From Verrucomicrobia bacterium Tous-C9LFEB (GTDB lineage Bacteria; Verrucomicrobiota; Verrucomicrobiia; Methylacidiphilales; UBA1321), in NCBI GenBank assembly GCA_002304345.1, contig NEUU01000008.1, positions 107,943 through 171,942 of the forward strand: a DNA stretch of 64,000 nucleotides, in the 5' to 3' direction. Below are positions 20,735 to 29,655 of the stretch, piece after piece (the first letter of the stretch is position 1; every line of letters starts with the position of its first letter). The notes beneath the pieces were generated by a model. It worked only from the letters and a program-made list of their open reading frames with translations, was not told the origin of the DNA and made no database searches. The position numbers and the translations under genes are program-made.

Positions 20735-21322
20735 TCAACGTTTTTCCAGCCTCACATTGCGATACCCTGCTTCCGCGGCATCCTTACTCATCAATCCCAA
20801 ACGCACGTTCACCTTGGTCACACCCGCTGGAACCATGAACTTTCCGGAAAATTCCTTCCAATCCGGTGCGCTGTACTTTTGCGGTGCATTCGCCTGCGTA
20901 TCGGCCACCGTCGCGATGCGCTTATATTCGTAATTCTTCTCCCCACCAATCAGCTCCACCCCGATCTCCGCCTTATGCTCGCTGCCTTCGCTACGCGCTT
21001 CCACTGTCAGCAGGAATTCCCGTCCCGATTCACACTCCACTTGTTGCCACCACCACTCATTGCCGCCTTTTTCATCAGCCGCCATGCACGTGATGAATAC
21101 CATGCCTCCCATCCCGCCGGGATTGGGTTTCCATCCGTTTTTAAAAGTTTCCTTATGCGCGGTTTTAAATGACCACTCCGGCACTCCTTTGGAGGAACCT
21201 CCCGCCAATTCGCCGTTGCGCACTAGGTTTTCTTCGCCACAAACGGGCATTGCGGTCGCAACCCAGCCCGTCCAGATCAACACCGCCAGCCCTCGCCAGA
21301 AGGAAGAGATTTGCTTACTCAT
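20735..21322 (-). CDS. Secreted carbohydrate-binding-module-like protein
   Basis: The protein has 195 residues: a signal peptide (FWRGLAVLIWTGWVATAMPVCG) and one beta-sandwich domain of CBM4/9 character. That domain runs ENLVRNGELAG...VPEWSF at its start, WWWQQVECESGREFLLTVEAR in the middle and VTKVNVRLGLMSKDAAEAGYRNVRLEK at its end. The closing segment resembles the first domain of the GH2 protein next door (VSYRKIAV), so the two may share a binding module by duplication. ATG 21322 begins the signal peptide; a longer frame upstream to 21517 lacks one and overlaps the prepilin gene. It may help retain substrate at the cell surface. Confidence 0.7.
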   Translation of the reverse strand: MSKQISSFWRGLAVLIWTGWVATAMPVCGEENLVRNGELAGGSSKGVPEWSFKTAHKETFKNGWKPNPGGMGGMVFITCMAADEKGGNEWWWQQVECESGREFLLTVEARSEGSEHKAEIGVELIGGEKNYEYKRIATVADTQANAPQKYSAPDWKEFSGKFMVPAGVTKVNVRLGLMSKDAAEAGYRNVRLEKR

Positions 21323-21350
21323 ACATTCATTCTTTGTGAACCAGGCCATT

Positions 21351-22034
21351 TCATTGTAGTCCGGCGGTCCAGAACACATCCGTCGAATCCGTGGGAATCT
21401 GCGCCTTGACCAAACTTTCCACGTGTCCATCCACGAATACAAAATTTTGCGCATTACTATGAGCGTAACGAAAGTAATCAGCATCGGTTCGCGTGAAGGA
21501 AAAATAGGCAAACGCATAGGCGGAGAGTTCGGTAAATAAGGGCGTCCGGGCGGGCTGCGTCACCCGGGACAGGCGAATGGGAACTTTGCCGTTGGCACCG
21601 TCCGTGCAGATGGTGCCATTGGCCGCGTACGTGCAATAGTAACCGGTACCGCCACTAAACACATCCGACTTGAAATTTCCCGCCAGCATCGATGGACAAA
21701 TAACCGGACTCTTTTTGAGATATCGCCCCGTTGGTGCGGCATAAGGGCAATTCCAAGCCGGGCTGGCATAGAGCCACCAACTCCAATAGCCCCCGCCACT
21801 CCACGATGTCCGTGACGGAGGAAGATCACCATTATTGTCGGTGGCATAGAGAAGGGCCGCCTGCCCCATTTGTTTGAGGTTCGTAATGCAGACGGACTTG
21901 TTGGCCATCAAGCGCGCGTTCTGCAGGCCCGTCATCGCCAGTGCCGCCAGCACCGCGATGATGCAGATAACCACCAGCAGTTCCACCAGCGTAAAGGCGC
22001 CTGACGGACATCTGGAGGTTAGGGAACGCTTCAT
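21351..22034 (-). CDS. Prepilin-like protein with N-terminal methylation motif and H-X9-DG domain (cassette 1)
   Basis: The protein has 227 residues. A class III leader ([12 protein letters not shown], with Ala rather than Gly before the Phe) leads into a hydrophobic helix, followed by a globular domain. Near the end lies the H-X9-DG motif ([16 protein letters not shown]) typical of DUF1559-like pseudopilins in Planctomycetota, Lentisphaerota and Verrucomicrobiota. Such proteins are thought to be processed by a prepilin peptidase and to work with a type II secretion or pilus-like apparatus, but their role is largely unknown. It lies between the PEP-CTERM gene and the CBM gene, all on one strand. 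It is one of four such genes in this window. Confidence 0.88.
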   Translation of the reverse strand: MKRSLTSRCPSGAFTLVELLVVICIIAVLAALAMTGLQNARLMANKSVCITNLKQMGQAALLYATDNNGDLPPSRTSWSGGGYWSWWLYASPAWNCPYAAPTGRYLKKSPVICPSMLAGNFKSDVFSGGTGYYCTYAANGTICTDGANGKVPIRLSRVTQPARTPLFTELSAYAFAYFSFTRTDADYFRYAHSNAQNFVFVDGHVESLVKAQIPTDSTDVFWTAGLQ

Positions 22035-22089
22035 ACAAAAGGCCTACTCGTATTTCGACATCAAAGAGAATCTCTCCTCATCTTAAATA

Positions 22090-24087
22090 TCAGCGGACGG
22101 CCACGACAACGTGCTTACGCCGGAGCCGCCAGAAAAGCAGTACCACGGTCCCGCTCAACACCAGCGACCAGATACCCGGTTCCGGCACCACATTGAGCAG
22201 GATACTGTTGGCTCCATAGGTGAGGTAACTTCCCGCATAAGCTTCCAATCCCGTACCAATCTGCAAGGTGCCCGTGTAGTCGTTGCTCGCGTCGAAGGTC
22301 ATCAACGTGTAGGTCCCGACGGCAAGTCCACCCAGATTGGTGAAATCGATCACGTTGTTGTTGAATATCACATCCGTGGCCGCAGAAAGTCCGGTAAAGC
22401 TCAGCACGTCGCTTGTTCCCGGAGCAGCGAGTTCAAAAGAGAATTTAGCACCCGCGAGGAAGCTGGCCGAATCCCCGGTATTGTTCAACGCCACCGTCAG
22501 CGTACCCAGTCCATCGCCCGGGGCCAGAACGCCACCGGATTGCACCTGCAGAACGTGACTGGCTCCCGGCGTGATCGTTCCGCTACCACCGAGAACAGCG
22601 GTATTTTTCACCGTATAAGCACTCCCCGTTGTGGTCCCATCGATGAGCAACGAACCGGCATTGATTGTCGTGGAACCGGTGTAGGTGTTGGTGCCAGCCA
22701 GCACCCACTTGCCGGTGCCGTTCTTGATTACGTTCACTCCGCCCGTTCCGTTATTGGCAATGTTCAAGCCCATCGTGTTCGCGCCCGAATTTGTACCGGT
22801 TAGAATGAAATTCACAGCTGTATTGGCCGAACCATACGCCACCGCACTCGAGGTATTTGTGAACGCAACCGTGCCTCCACCAGATGCATCAATGGTCGAG
22901 TTATTCCAAATCGTAAAGGCGCGATCCGTGGACGAATTACCCGCGCCCACGTAACGGAAGATCGCGCCGTTATCGCCGCGAATCGCAAGATTGCTCGCGG
23001 CGTTGGAGGAAGCGCCGATGCTGCTACTCTGTCCGCCGTTGGCCAGACTGGTAACCTCCAACACGCCACGATAAATAGCGGTGGTTCCGGTATAGGAGTT
23101 GTTCGATCCGGATAACCTCACCGTGCCCGTATTGCCCGTCGTAAAGTTGACCCGGACACCGGTCGCACCGCTGCCGGAGATCGGCCCCGAGAGGTCCAAC
23201 ATGGAAGCAGAATTACTGACCTGCAGATCCGCGAGGTAACTGTTCATGGTGACATTACTGGTGTAGGCAAGCGTTGTCCCGGTCGCACTGTAGTTGGCAA
23301 CCTGCGCGTTGCCTGTGAATCGGAGCTGGCGGTCCGAACTTTGATTCGTCGTGCCGATGTAGGACAAACTTCCACCATTCGCAATCGTGATGGTGCCATT
23401 CGCCACCGTGGAAGCAGCACCGAGCGCAGAAGCGCCGCCACCGACATTGCTGACAGAGGTGTAGTAGAGCGTGCCCGCCGTGGTGAGCGGCGCGTCAAAG
23501 GTATTGCCGGTATTGTTAAAATACACAATCGGGTTCGTACCATTATAGAGCAGATTCAGCCCTCCACCAACACCAGCCGTGCCGGTGATGAGACCATTGA
23601 TGACCAGACTGGAGGTTCCGCTACCTGTGCCCGTGCCGCCGTACTGGAACGTGCGCGACGCAGTAAATCCCGTGCCATAATCGAGCGTCACATCGCTGCC
23701 AATCGTTACCGTGGACATCCCCGTGCCCGCCCGCGAAAGCAGAATATTTCCCGTCAGCGCAATCACCTCGTTGGCCCCCGTTCCATCGCCGGTGATGGTC
23801 AGATTGGTCGTATTGGCCGTCCAGTTGAAGTTGAGTCCCGTTAAGGCCGTGGTCGGTGACGACAAGGAGACCGCAGCGGCGCTCGTATTACCGGAAAAAT
23901 CGCCGCTCACCGTACTGGTCCAATTGGAGACGTTATTAAAGTCAGTGCCAGAACCACCCGCGCCCGCACCCGTCCATTGGGCATGGCCCAAAAGCGGCGA
24001 GAGCATAATCGCCCATATAGATACAATTGCAATATTTACAATTAATGAAACATTTAGACTCGTGGTGGGGCGCAGTGCAACTTTCAT
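22090..24087 (-). CDS. PEP-CTERM surface protein with autotransporter-type beta-strand repeats
   Basis: The protein has 665 residues. A signal segment (IVNIAIVSIWAIMLSPLLGHA) is followed by Ser/Thr/Gly/Asn-rich beta-helical repeats, for example GTGKWVLAGTNTYTGSTTINAG, the autotransporter-associated beta-strand repeat. The C-terminus is VVPEPG plus a hydrophobic helix and RLRRK, the PEP-CTERM sorting signal recognised by an exosortase. No exosortase gene is visible in the window. The gene starts 37 bp downstream of the GntR regulator and is probably co-transcribed with it. A role as adhesin or surface scaffold for polysaccharide is inferred. Confidence 0.85.
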   Translation of the reverse strand: MKVALRPTTSLNVSLIVNIAIVSIWAIMLSPLLGHAQWTGAGAGGSGTDFNNVSNWTSTVSGDFSGNTSAAAVSLSSPTTALTGLNFNWTANTTNLTITGDGTGANEVIALTGNILLSRAGTGMSTVTIGSDVTLDYGTGFTASRTFQYGGTGTGSGTSSLVINGLITGTAGVGGGLNLLYNGTNPIVYFNNTGNTFDAPLTTAGTLYYTSVSNVGGGASALGAASTVANGTITIANGGSLSYIGTTNQSSDRQLRFTGNAQVANYSATGTTLAYTSNVTMNSYLADLQVSNSASMLDLSGPISGSGATGVRVNFTTGNTGTVRLSGSNNSYTGTTAIYRGVLEVTSLANGGQSSSIGASSNAASNLAIRGDNGAIFRYVGAGNSSTDRAFTIWNNSTIDASGGGTVAFTNTSSAVAYGSANTAVNFILTGTNSGANTMGLNIANNGTGGVNVIKNGTGKWVLAGTNTYTGSTTINAGSLLIDGTTTGSAYTVKNTAVLGGSGTITPGASHVLQVQSGGVLAPGDGLGTLTVALNNTGDSASFLAGAKFSFELAAPGTSDVLSFTGLSAATDVIFNNNVIDFTNLGGLAVGTYTLMTFDASNDYTGTLQIGTGLEAYAGSYLTYGANSILLNVVPEPGIWSLVLSGTVVLLFWRLRRKHVVVAVR

Positions 24088-24123
24088 AAGGTTACCTTTC
24101 TGAGTGGTTTTGAGATTTAGAGC

Positions 24124-25242
24124 TTAGCGCGGGACAGTTTCCAAAGTCGGAACCACAAGGACCGGCTGTACGGGATCGCCCACAAGTTGTCGTTCGACCT
24201 GACCAATCAAAGCGGCGGCAATTTGCTCGAGATTCACTTTCAGCCACGAGGCGGGCAGCGGACAGAGAACCGGAACGCCTTCGTTGCAATGCAGGATTAA
24301 CTTGAGATCACGCGGCACGGAGACACCCGCTTCCAGCATGCCCGTAATACTGCCGCGCACCATCGTGTCCGGCCAAACGAGCAAGCCATCCGGTTTTTCC
24401 GCTTGTTTCCAGATTTCCTGAAATTGCCGATAACCGAATTCTTCATGCTCCAGCGCCGTGAGCATGCGGTCAGGCACCCGGACCCATGAGTTCCGGGTTT
24501 TCAGACCGGCATCGGCCAGGCAACCCGTGAATCCATCCAGAATCTGACGATTGGATTGCGACGTCTCCGTCTCATACGAACTGTGCGTTGCGGCGGAAAC
24601 CGGCAGGATCGCCCCGACGGTCTGGCAACCTTGACGGCGAAACTCCTCCATGGCCAAAGCCATTCCCTTGACGTAATCGAAATTGACCTGATACGGAACC
24701 GAAGCTGAACTCAACAGTCCGAGAGGCAGACCAAGCTGCTGCAACCAGACGGACTCCGGAAAATCGACGACTGGAGCGATGATCCCTTGGATTTCCCGCC
24801 GATTCACGGCTTCCACCAAATCGTCCAGCGGCTGCACATGATCTTCGTCCGAGCGACCATCGATCCAGAGCCGGTATTTGACATCGCGTGCCTCCAAGGC
24901 TTTGGCGAGGCAGTGGTTGATTTCCTGATAGAATCCCATGGCCCGCCCGCGCAGGAAGTCCGTGCCGTAAAAAATACCGACCTGACGCAGTTTGGTCCGG
25001 CCGCCCGTGACAAAGGTCCCACGGCGACGCACCCGCTCAATCAGCCCATCCTTCTCCAAAGTCTCAAGCGCCGTTTGGATCGTAAATACGCTCGTCTGGT
25101 AGTTGCTCGCCATCGCCTGAACCGTCGGCAAACGGGAACCGCTGGCCCATTCGCCGCTCGTGATCGCCGTGCGCAAAACCTGCTCGATTTGGCGATAAGC
25201 CGGCTCGTGACCCTTGAAGGCAATGGGAGGGATGCTTTTCAT
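24124..25242 (-). CDS. GntR-type regulator with LacI-like sugar-binding domain
   Basis: The protein has 372 residues. The N-terminal winged helix (residues about 8-75) carries the GntR signature: IEQVLRTAITSGEWASGSRLPTV, then SVFTIQTALETLEKDGLIERVRRRGTFV. The rest is a periplasmic-binding-protein-like effector domain (QGIIAPVVDFPESVWL, PDGLLVWPDTMVRGSITGML). This architecture is known from AraR-type sugar repressors. It heads the run of carbohydrate genes 24087-11205. Inverted repeats immediately before its start codon and about 100 bp further upstream suggest autoregulation. The effector sugar is unknown. Confidence 0.9.
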   Translation of the reverse strand: MKSIPPIAFKGHEPAYRQIEQVLRTAITSGEWASGSRLPTVQAMASNYQTSVFTIQTALETLEKDGLIERVRRRGTFVTGGRTKLRQVGIFYGTDFLRGRAMGFYQEINHCLAKALEARDVKYRLWIDGRSDEDHVQPLDDLVEAVNRREIQGIIAPVVDFPESVWLQQLGLPLGLLSSASVPYQVNFDYVKGMALAMEEFRRQGCQTVGAILPVSAATHSSYETETSQSNRQILDGFTGCLADAGLKTRNSWVRVPDRMLTALEHEEFGYRQFQEIWKQAEKPDGLLVWPDTMVRGSITGMLEAGVSVPRDLKLILHCNEGVPVLCPLPASWLKVNLEQIAAALIGQVERQLVGDPVQPVLVVPTLETVPR

Positions 25243-25268
25243 ATTGTAAGGCTATAAGTGATTACAAT
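25243..25268. promoter_or_regulatory. Inverted repeat ATTGTAA-N12-TTACAAT, candidate GntR operator
   Basis: A perfect 7-bp inverted repeat abuts the start codon of the GntR-type gene, where a repressor would block its own transcript or translation initiation. A second TGTAA...TTACA repeat with different spacing lies at 25342-25364, so a shared half-site TGTAA is plausible. Confidence 0.45.
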
Positions 25269-25341
25269 TCTTCCGATCGAGGTCAATCGGAACGAGAATT
25301 ACTTTGCCGCAAATGAAGAAGCGCGTGTTCACAGATATTTT

Positions 25342-25364
25342 TAATGTAATTAATACTTACATTA
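25342..25364. promoter_or_regulatory. Inverted repeat TAATGTAA-N7-TTACATTA, candidate second GntR operator
   Basis: A perfect 8-bp inverted repeat sits about 100 bp upstream of the GntR-type gene in an AT-rich stretch. It shares the TGTAA/TTACA half-sites with the repeat at 25243-25268. Confidence 0.4.
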
Positions 25365-25407
25365 CTTTAGTGGCGCGGGCAAGGTTTTTTTGACATAACC
25401 ACTAAAG
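25365..25407. repeat. Inverted repeat CTTTAGTGG-N25-CCACTAAAG downstream of the symporter gene
   Basis: A perfect 9-bp inverted repeat lies in the 282-bp gap between the symporter stop and the GntR start. No T-run follows it on the minus strand in the direction expected for a terminator, so it may be an operator or a 3'-end RNA structure. Confidence 0.3.
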
Positions 25408-25524
25408 ATCGCTCTAGGCTACAGAAAACTTAGAACGCAATAGACTCTATATGAACACGTTAAATGGAGGACTGAGATTAAGCTCTCGCATTTCCTCACT
25501 CCCAAGAATGGGAGTTGTAACGAT

Positions 25525-27534
25525 CTATGGAGTCACTTGATCGGCGGCAACACGTGATTGGTGGCTCTCCGGATGGACGCGTTCATCCAGATTTTGATGC
25601 CCCACCACGGTGCCGTCATCAAGGTGATTGATCTTCTGCGAATGCAAGCTACGGAATAACTGGCGGATATCCAGCAGGCCTCCCCAAGTAAACCAAATCC
25701 CTGTCACCGCACACATCAGGATCGGAACGCCCACTCCCGCAATGTGCCAATAACTCGACCACACCGCGTTTGGCCATGGAGCCAGGAGATTCCACGCCGT
25801 GCCGACGAGCATCACGCCAAACCAAAACAGACTCCATCCAAAAAGGCCGCCCGCGATCCATCGATCACTTCGAGAAAAATTTTCGTCGATCCCAATCAAC
25901 CCGCTCCACGAAAACTTTTTGGCAGCGACTACCACCGTCTTCGCCTCCCCGGAATCAACCGCGTCCGCATATTTCCCGCGATGCAGTAACCGCTCCATAT
26001 TGTGATCCTCCCGGCAAGTCAGGAGTGAAACCACCACATACAGGAACAAGGAAAGCAATGTGGCGCTGAAAGAAATCTGCGTGCCGTTGAGCGGGAAATC
26101 CTCTCTCCATACTTGCCGCGCCAAAATACCGCCGAGACACAGCAAAGAGCCCGTCAGCAGAGCCGTCCACGCTCCTGCGGTTGTTCCCTTCTTCCAATAA
26201 AGCCCTCCAATAATCGCGGCGCCAGCGCCTCCCACATAAATAGCTGTCGTCGCCTGCCACCACATCGTGATGTATTCGGTTTGCTGAAAGAGCATCCCAA
26301 AAACAAAGGCGAAAAGAGCAACCCCCACAATGGCGAGCCGGAGTGCCTTGATATGCTCTTTCGGAGTGAATGGCTTTCGCCGCAGGGGAACCAGGACGTC
26401 CTGCACAAAAATACCGCCCCAGGAATGGAGGTGCGTCGAATCGCCCCCAAAGATTCCCATGATGAGAATCGCGCATAAAAGGCCCTTGATGCCCACGGGC
26501 AGAAAATGGGAAATCGCAATCGGCACTTCCATTTGCTTTTGGATCTGCGGATCGGCAATCGATTGCATCTCCTGATGAACCACCGCCGACTGCTGCGTGA
26601 AATCCGGATGCTGCAGAAAAGTAATCGCACAGATCCCGAGCAAGGTAACCACCGCCACTTTACCAAATTCCCGCCAGCGCCCCAAGATGCCCCCCATCAC
26701 GGAAGCATGCGGCGAAATCGCGGCGGAATTATAAGCGCTCGCATTCTGCCACGCCATGGTGCCATAGACTCCCACGAAAGCGGTCATCAACACGTACCAC
26801 AGATTGAAATCCTTGATGCTTCCCGAATCAAAGGGATTCACCATCGATTGACCGGCCGGGCGATTCACGAGCACGTCATTGATCTGCGACCAACTGAAGA
26901 TCATGAGAAGCGCCACGATGATGATCAGGTAGAAGATTTGCGAGAGAATGCCCTCGATGCAATCCGTCACCATCATGGTAATCAATCCGCCGGACAAAGT
27001 GAGGAATACGGCCACGCTCAGGAAAAACGCCATCAAGGGAACATACGTGGGAATCGTAAAGGCCCCCACCGTGAAGGTGGTCGGCAATCCCAGAAAATAA
27101 ATCATGCAGCGTGAACCCACCGCCGGGATGATTCCAAAATTCATAATGCCAGCGAGGAATCCCAAAGCGCCCGCGAAGATGCGAAATCTCTTGCTGTAGC
27201 GAAGCTCAAAAAACTGCGCCAGGGTCATGGCTCGTGTCTCGCGATAGCGATAGATAATGAAGCCGGAGATCGCCACCACGATCGTAATCGGCACCCCGAT
27301 CCAGCCCCACCACACGAGGGTGAATCCCGCCCGCGAGATCACTTCGAACAGCGCCACAAACACGACCGCCCCCGCCTGCATTTCCCCCCTGGCCACGGCG
27401 AGAAGGTAAGGCCCGGCAAGCCGACCACCCGACATGAAATCCGCCACGCTCTTCAAATAGCGTTGCGTATAGATGCCGATGCCTACCACCAGCACTACTG
27501 GCAAAAGAAGCAGAGCCCAATCGAGAAAATGCAT
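25525..27534 (-). CDS. Sodium:solute symporter (SSS family)
   Basis: This is an inner-membrane Na+-coupled importer, probably for a sugar, uronate or similar product of the neighbouring enzymes. It has 669 residues with about 13-15 hydrophobic helices. The N-terminal DFMSGGRLAGPYLLAVARGEMQAG segment is characteristic of SSS transporters, and a helix carries GGLITMMVTDCIEGILSQIFY, matching the conserved region used in the family signature. ATG 27534 is chosen because it starts the first helix (FLDWALLLLPVVLVVG); the longer frame to 27573 runs into the terminator hairpin. That hairpin separates it from the Gfo/Idh/MocA gene, so expression may depend on read-through or its own promoter. Confidence 0.88.
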   Translation of the reverse strand: MHFLDWALLLLPVVLVVGIGIYTQRYLKSVADFMSGGRLAGPYLLAVARGEMQAGAVVFVALFEVISRAGFTLVWWGWIGVPITIVVAISGFIIYRYRETRAMTLAQFFELRYSKRFRIFAGALGFLAGIMNFGIIPAVGSRCMIYFLGLPTTFTVGAFTIPTYVPLMAFFLSVAVFLTLSGGLITMMVTDCIEGILSQIFYLIIIVALLMIFSWSQINDVLVNRPAGQSMVNPFDSGSIKDFNLWYVLMTAFVGVYGTMAWQNASAYNSAAISPHASVMGGILGRWREFGKVAVVTLLGICAITFLQHPDFTQQSAVVHQEMQSIADPQIQKQMEVPIAISHFLPVGIKGLLCAILIMGIFGGDSTHLHSWGGIFVQDVLVPLRRKPFTPKEHIKALRLAIVGVALFAFVFGMLFQQTEYITMWWQATTAIYVGGAGAAIIGGLYWKKGTTAGAWTALLTGSLLCLGGILARQVWREDFPLNGTQISFSATLLSLFLYVVVSLLTCREDHNMERLLHRGKYADAVDSGEAKTVVVAAKKFSWSGLIGIDENFSRSDRWIAGGLFGWSLFWFGVMLVGTAWNLLAPWPNAVWSSYWHIAGVGVPILMCAVTGIWFTWGGLLDIRQLFRSLHSQKINHLDDGTVVGHQNLDERVHPESHQSRVAADQVTP

Positions 27535-27546
27535 AAGCGTGGATGT

Positions 27547-27587
27547 AAAAAACACTCCGGACGCTCCACTCAAGAAGCGCCCGGAGT
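27547..27587 (-). terminator. Rho-independent terminator inside the LacI-headed cluster
   Basis: On the minus strand ACTCCGG-GCGCTT...AGCG-CCGGAGT forms a GC-rich stem of 7 bp, extended by a second paired block, followed at once by GTTTTTT. It lies 11 bp after the stop of the Gfo/Idh/MocA gene and just before the symporter start, so it should reduce or gate transcription into the symporter. Confidence 0.75.
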
Positions 27588-27597
27588 AATCAGGAGT

Positions 27598-29007
27598 CTA
27601 TATTAATTCCGAGAGTTTGGTTGCTCCAGGCCGTAACGTGACCAAGTCAGAAATCGAAACATCAGTCCCTGATTTCATGCTCCGGTTGGCGGCAATACCG
27701 ACGAGGATCGACGCCGCGCCTTGCTCATGCCCCGCGGAACGGCCCAAAGCGTCCTTGGGTGGATTCTTTTTAAAGATCTGCTCCTGCAGCAGCGGATCGC
27801 CACCGCCATGCCCACCGGCCTTCGTCTCGATTTTTACTTCGTAAGGGGGCTTGAAATGAGGAAACACCTTCAGGCACTGGCCACCGGAATGAGAGTGCTC
27901 ATCGTTAATGACCTTGCGCCCATTCTCATCGACAAGATGCGGCCCGTGATTTTCCTCGTACTCGATACGTCCGCGTTCACCGGTAAAAGTGACGCGATAG
28001 CCCTCGTACGGGCTGAAGGAATTCAAGGTGTAATTGAGCAACGTCCCGTTGCGGTAGCGAACCATCACGTTCATGACATCCTCGATGGTGATACCGTCCC
28101 GAAAAACATTTTGATCCCGTATGTAACCGCTCTCAGCTTCCGCATCGAGATAGACATGAGACTCATAATCCGCGTCGTCCACCACCCAATCCCCGTAGCG
28201 AAAGGCAAAGGGGTCCTTGTTGGTTTCGGTCTTGTGGTAACGCGGATAGGTCGTATACGCCCCGTCGCCACGCCGCAGGGCATTCTCCCGCCCGTAAAAA
28301 AAGAGACCGCCACGCGCGAAGACCGACTCGGGAATGGAATCAATCCACCAGTTGATCAAATCAAAATGGTGCGTCGACTTGTGCACCAGCAATCCCCCGG
28401 AGTTCTCCTTCTGCGAATGCCAGCGGCGATAGTAATCCGCCCCGTGACTGGTGTTGAGCAAGTACTCCATATTGACCTGCCAGATTTTTCCAATCACCCC
28501 CGACGCCACCACTTCGCGCACCTTCGTGGCACCCGGAGCCCAGCGGTAATTGAATGTCACCCGCACCGAACGGCCGGTTTCCTGCACCGTCGAAAGAATC
28601 TTGGCGCATTTCTCCTCGTTGACTGTCATCGGTTTTTCACTCACCACGTCGCACCCCGCCCGCAAGCTTTCCTGGATATAATAGTCGTGTTCCCGATCGA
28701 TCGTGCAGATCACCACCGTGTCGGGCCGGGTCTCGCGCAACATCAGATGAAAATCCTTCGCGGCATAGACAGGCACTTTTTCGTAGCCCCGCGCGGCGAC
28801 ACGCTTGCAATGGTACGAGGCGCGCTGGAGGCTCGCATCGCATAGCCCCACAATTTCAGCTTCCTCCGAGTAAAGATCCGCCACGGGATCGAGAAACATC
28901 TTCACCCGGCAACCCGTGCCAACGTAAGCGAAACGACGTTTCATTTTCTTGGCAGGAGCACCGGTTGAAGAGGATGACGTATGGTTTTGAACGGCTTCTT
29001 GTATCAT
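27598..29007 (-). CDS. Gfo/Idh/MocA family NAD(P)-dependent oxidoreductase
   Basis: The protein has 469 residues. The Rossmann start RRFAYVGTGCRVKMFLDPV (about 24-42) is followed by the EKPMT motif (VVSEKPMTVNEEKC, near residue 120), in which Lys is the conserved catalytic residue. The C-terminal alpha/beta dimerisation domain contains HKSTHHFDLINWWI, where His is the usual proton-relay residue. Members oxidise or epimerise sugars, inositols and uronic-acid derivatives. There is no signal peptide; the first 20 residues are Ser/Thr-rich and atypical. It follows the prepilin gene by 15 bp in the LacI cluster. Substrate is unknown. Confidence 0.88.
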   Translation of the reverse strand: MIQEAVQNHTSSSSTGAPAKKMKRRFAYVGTGCRVKMFLDPVADLYSEEAEIVGLCDASLQRASYHCKRVAARGYEKVPVYAAKDFHLMLRETRPDTVVICTIDREHDYYIQESLRAGCDVVSEKPMTVNEEKCAKILSTVQETGRSVRVTFNYRWAPGATKVREVVASGVIGKIWQVNMEYLLNTSHGADYYRRWHSQKENSGGLLVHKSTHHFDLINWWIDSIPESVFARGGLFFYGRENALRRGDGAYTTYPRYHKTETNKDPFAFRYGDWVVDDADYESHVYLDAEAESGYIRDQNVFRDGITIEDVMNVMVRYRNGTLLNYTLNSFSPYEGYRVTFTGERGRIEYEENHGPHLVDENGRKVINDEHSHSGGQCLKVFPHFKPPYEVKIETKAGGHGGGDPLLQEQIFKKNPPKDALGRSAGHEQGAASILVGIAANRSMKSGTDVSISDLVTLRPGATKLSELI

Positions 29008-29022
29008 AAGATGAGGGGTTGG

Positions 29023-29655
29023 TTAGCGTTTGAAATTGAGCACGGAAGTACGCAGAAGCTCTGCCTCTGATTTGGGGATCGTCTCCACGTGTCCATCGAG
29101 GAAAAGCATGTTCACGCAATTGTCGTGGCGGAAATCGACGGCCGACTCGTAATCGTTCTGGCCGAAGACGGAGCGGCCATCCCCTTCGTTCGCGCCGTTA
29201 TCGACTGAATCCATCAGAAAGCCCACTCCGGCCGGTTGCGTATAATTGACCAGCAAGGCGGGAACGGTGCCGTCGGTTCCCGCGCCATTCATGGCATAAG
29301 TGCGACGGGCCTTATGCCCCGCATAGGTCTGCATCGCCGACGGGCACAGAAAAACGTTCTTCTGGTTCACAACGGGAAAGCTCAATCCGGAGTAGACTTG
29401 CAAGGCAATCATCCATGAAACCCTGGAACCGTTGACCTCGTTATTTTTCCCTGCTGGCAACCGATTATTATTTTCAGCAGCGTAGGCTTTGAACATGAGA
29501 TCGAGCTGCCGCAAATTATTGGTGCACGTGCTCAATCGCATCCGCGCGGCCAACGTCCCCGTTCCGGCCACCGTGAGGCCCACCAACACCGCGACCAAGG
29601 AGATGGTAATCATCAACTCTACGAGTGTGAAAGCGTTGGAGACGTGCGGTTTCAT
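29023..29655 (-). CDS. Prepilin-like protein with H-X9-DG motif (cassette 2)
   Basis: The protein has 210 residues. The leader MKPHVSNAFTLVELMITISLVAVLVGL is a class III prepilin signal with Ala before Phe. The C-terminal H-X9-DG motif is HDNCVNMLFLDGHVETIP. Its ATG overlaps the stop of the upstream beta-helix gene by 4 bp, so the two are translationally coupled. This ties the prepilin-like protein physically to a candidate polysaccharide enzyme. It may be part of a secretion or surface-display apparatus, but its function is not established. Confidence 0.88.
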   Translation of the reverse strand: MKPHVSNAFTLVELMITISLVAVLVGLTVAGTGTLAARMRLSTCTNNLRQLDLMFKAYAAENNNRLPAGKNNEVNGSRVSWMIALQVYSGLSFPVVNQKNVFLCPSAMQTYAGHKARRTYAMNGAGTDGTVPALLVNYTQPAGVGFLMDSVDNGANEGDGRSVFGQNDYESAVDFRHDNCVNMLFLDGHVETIPKSEAELLRTSVLNFKR

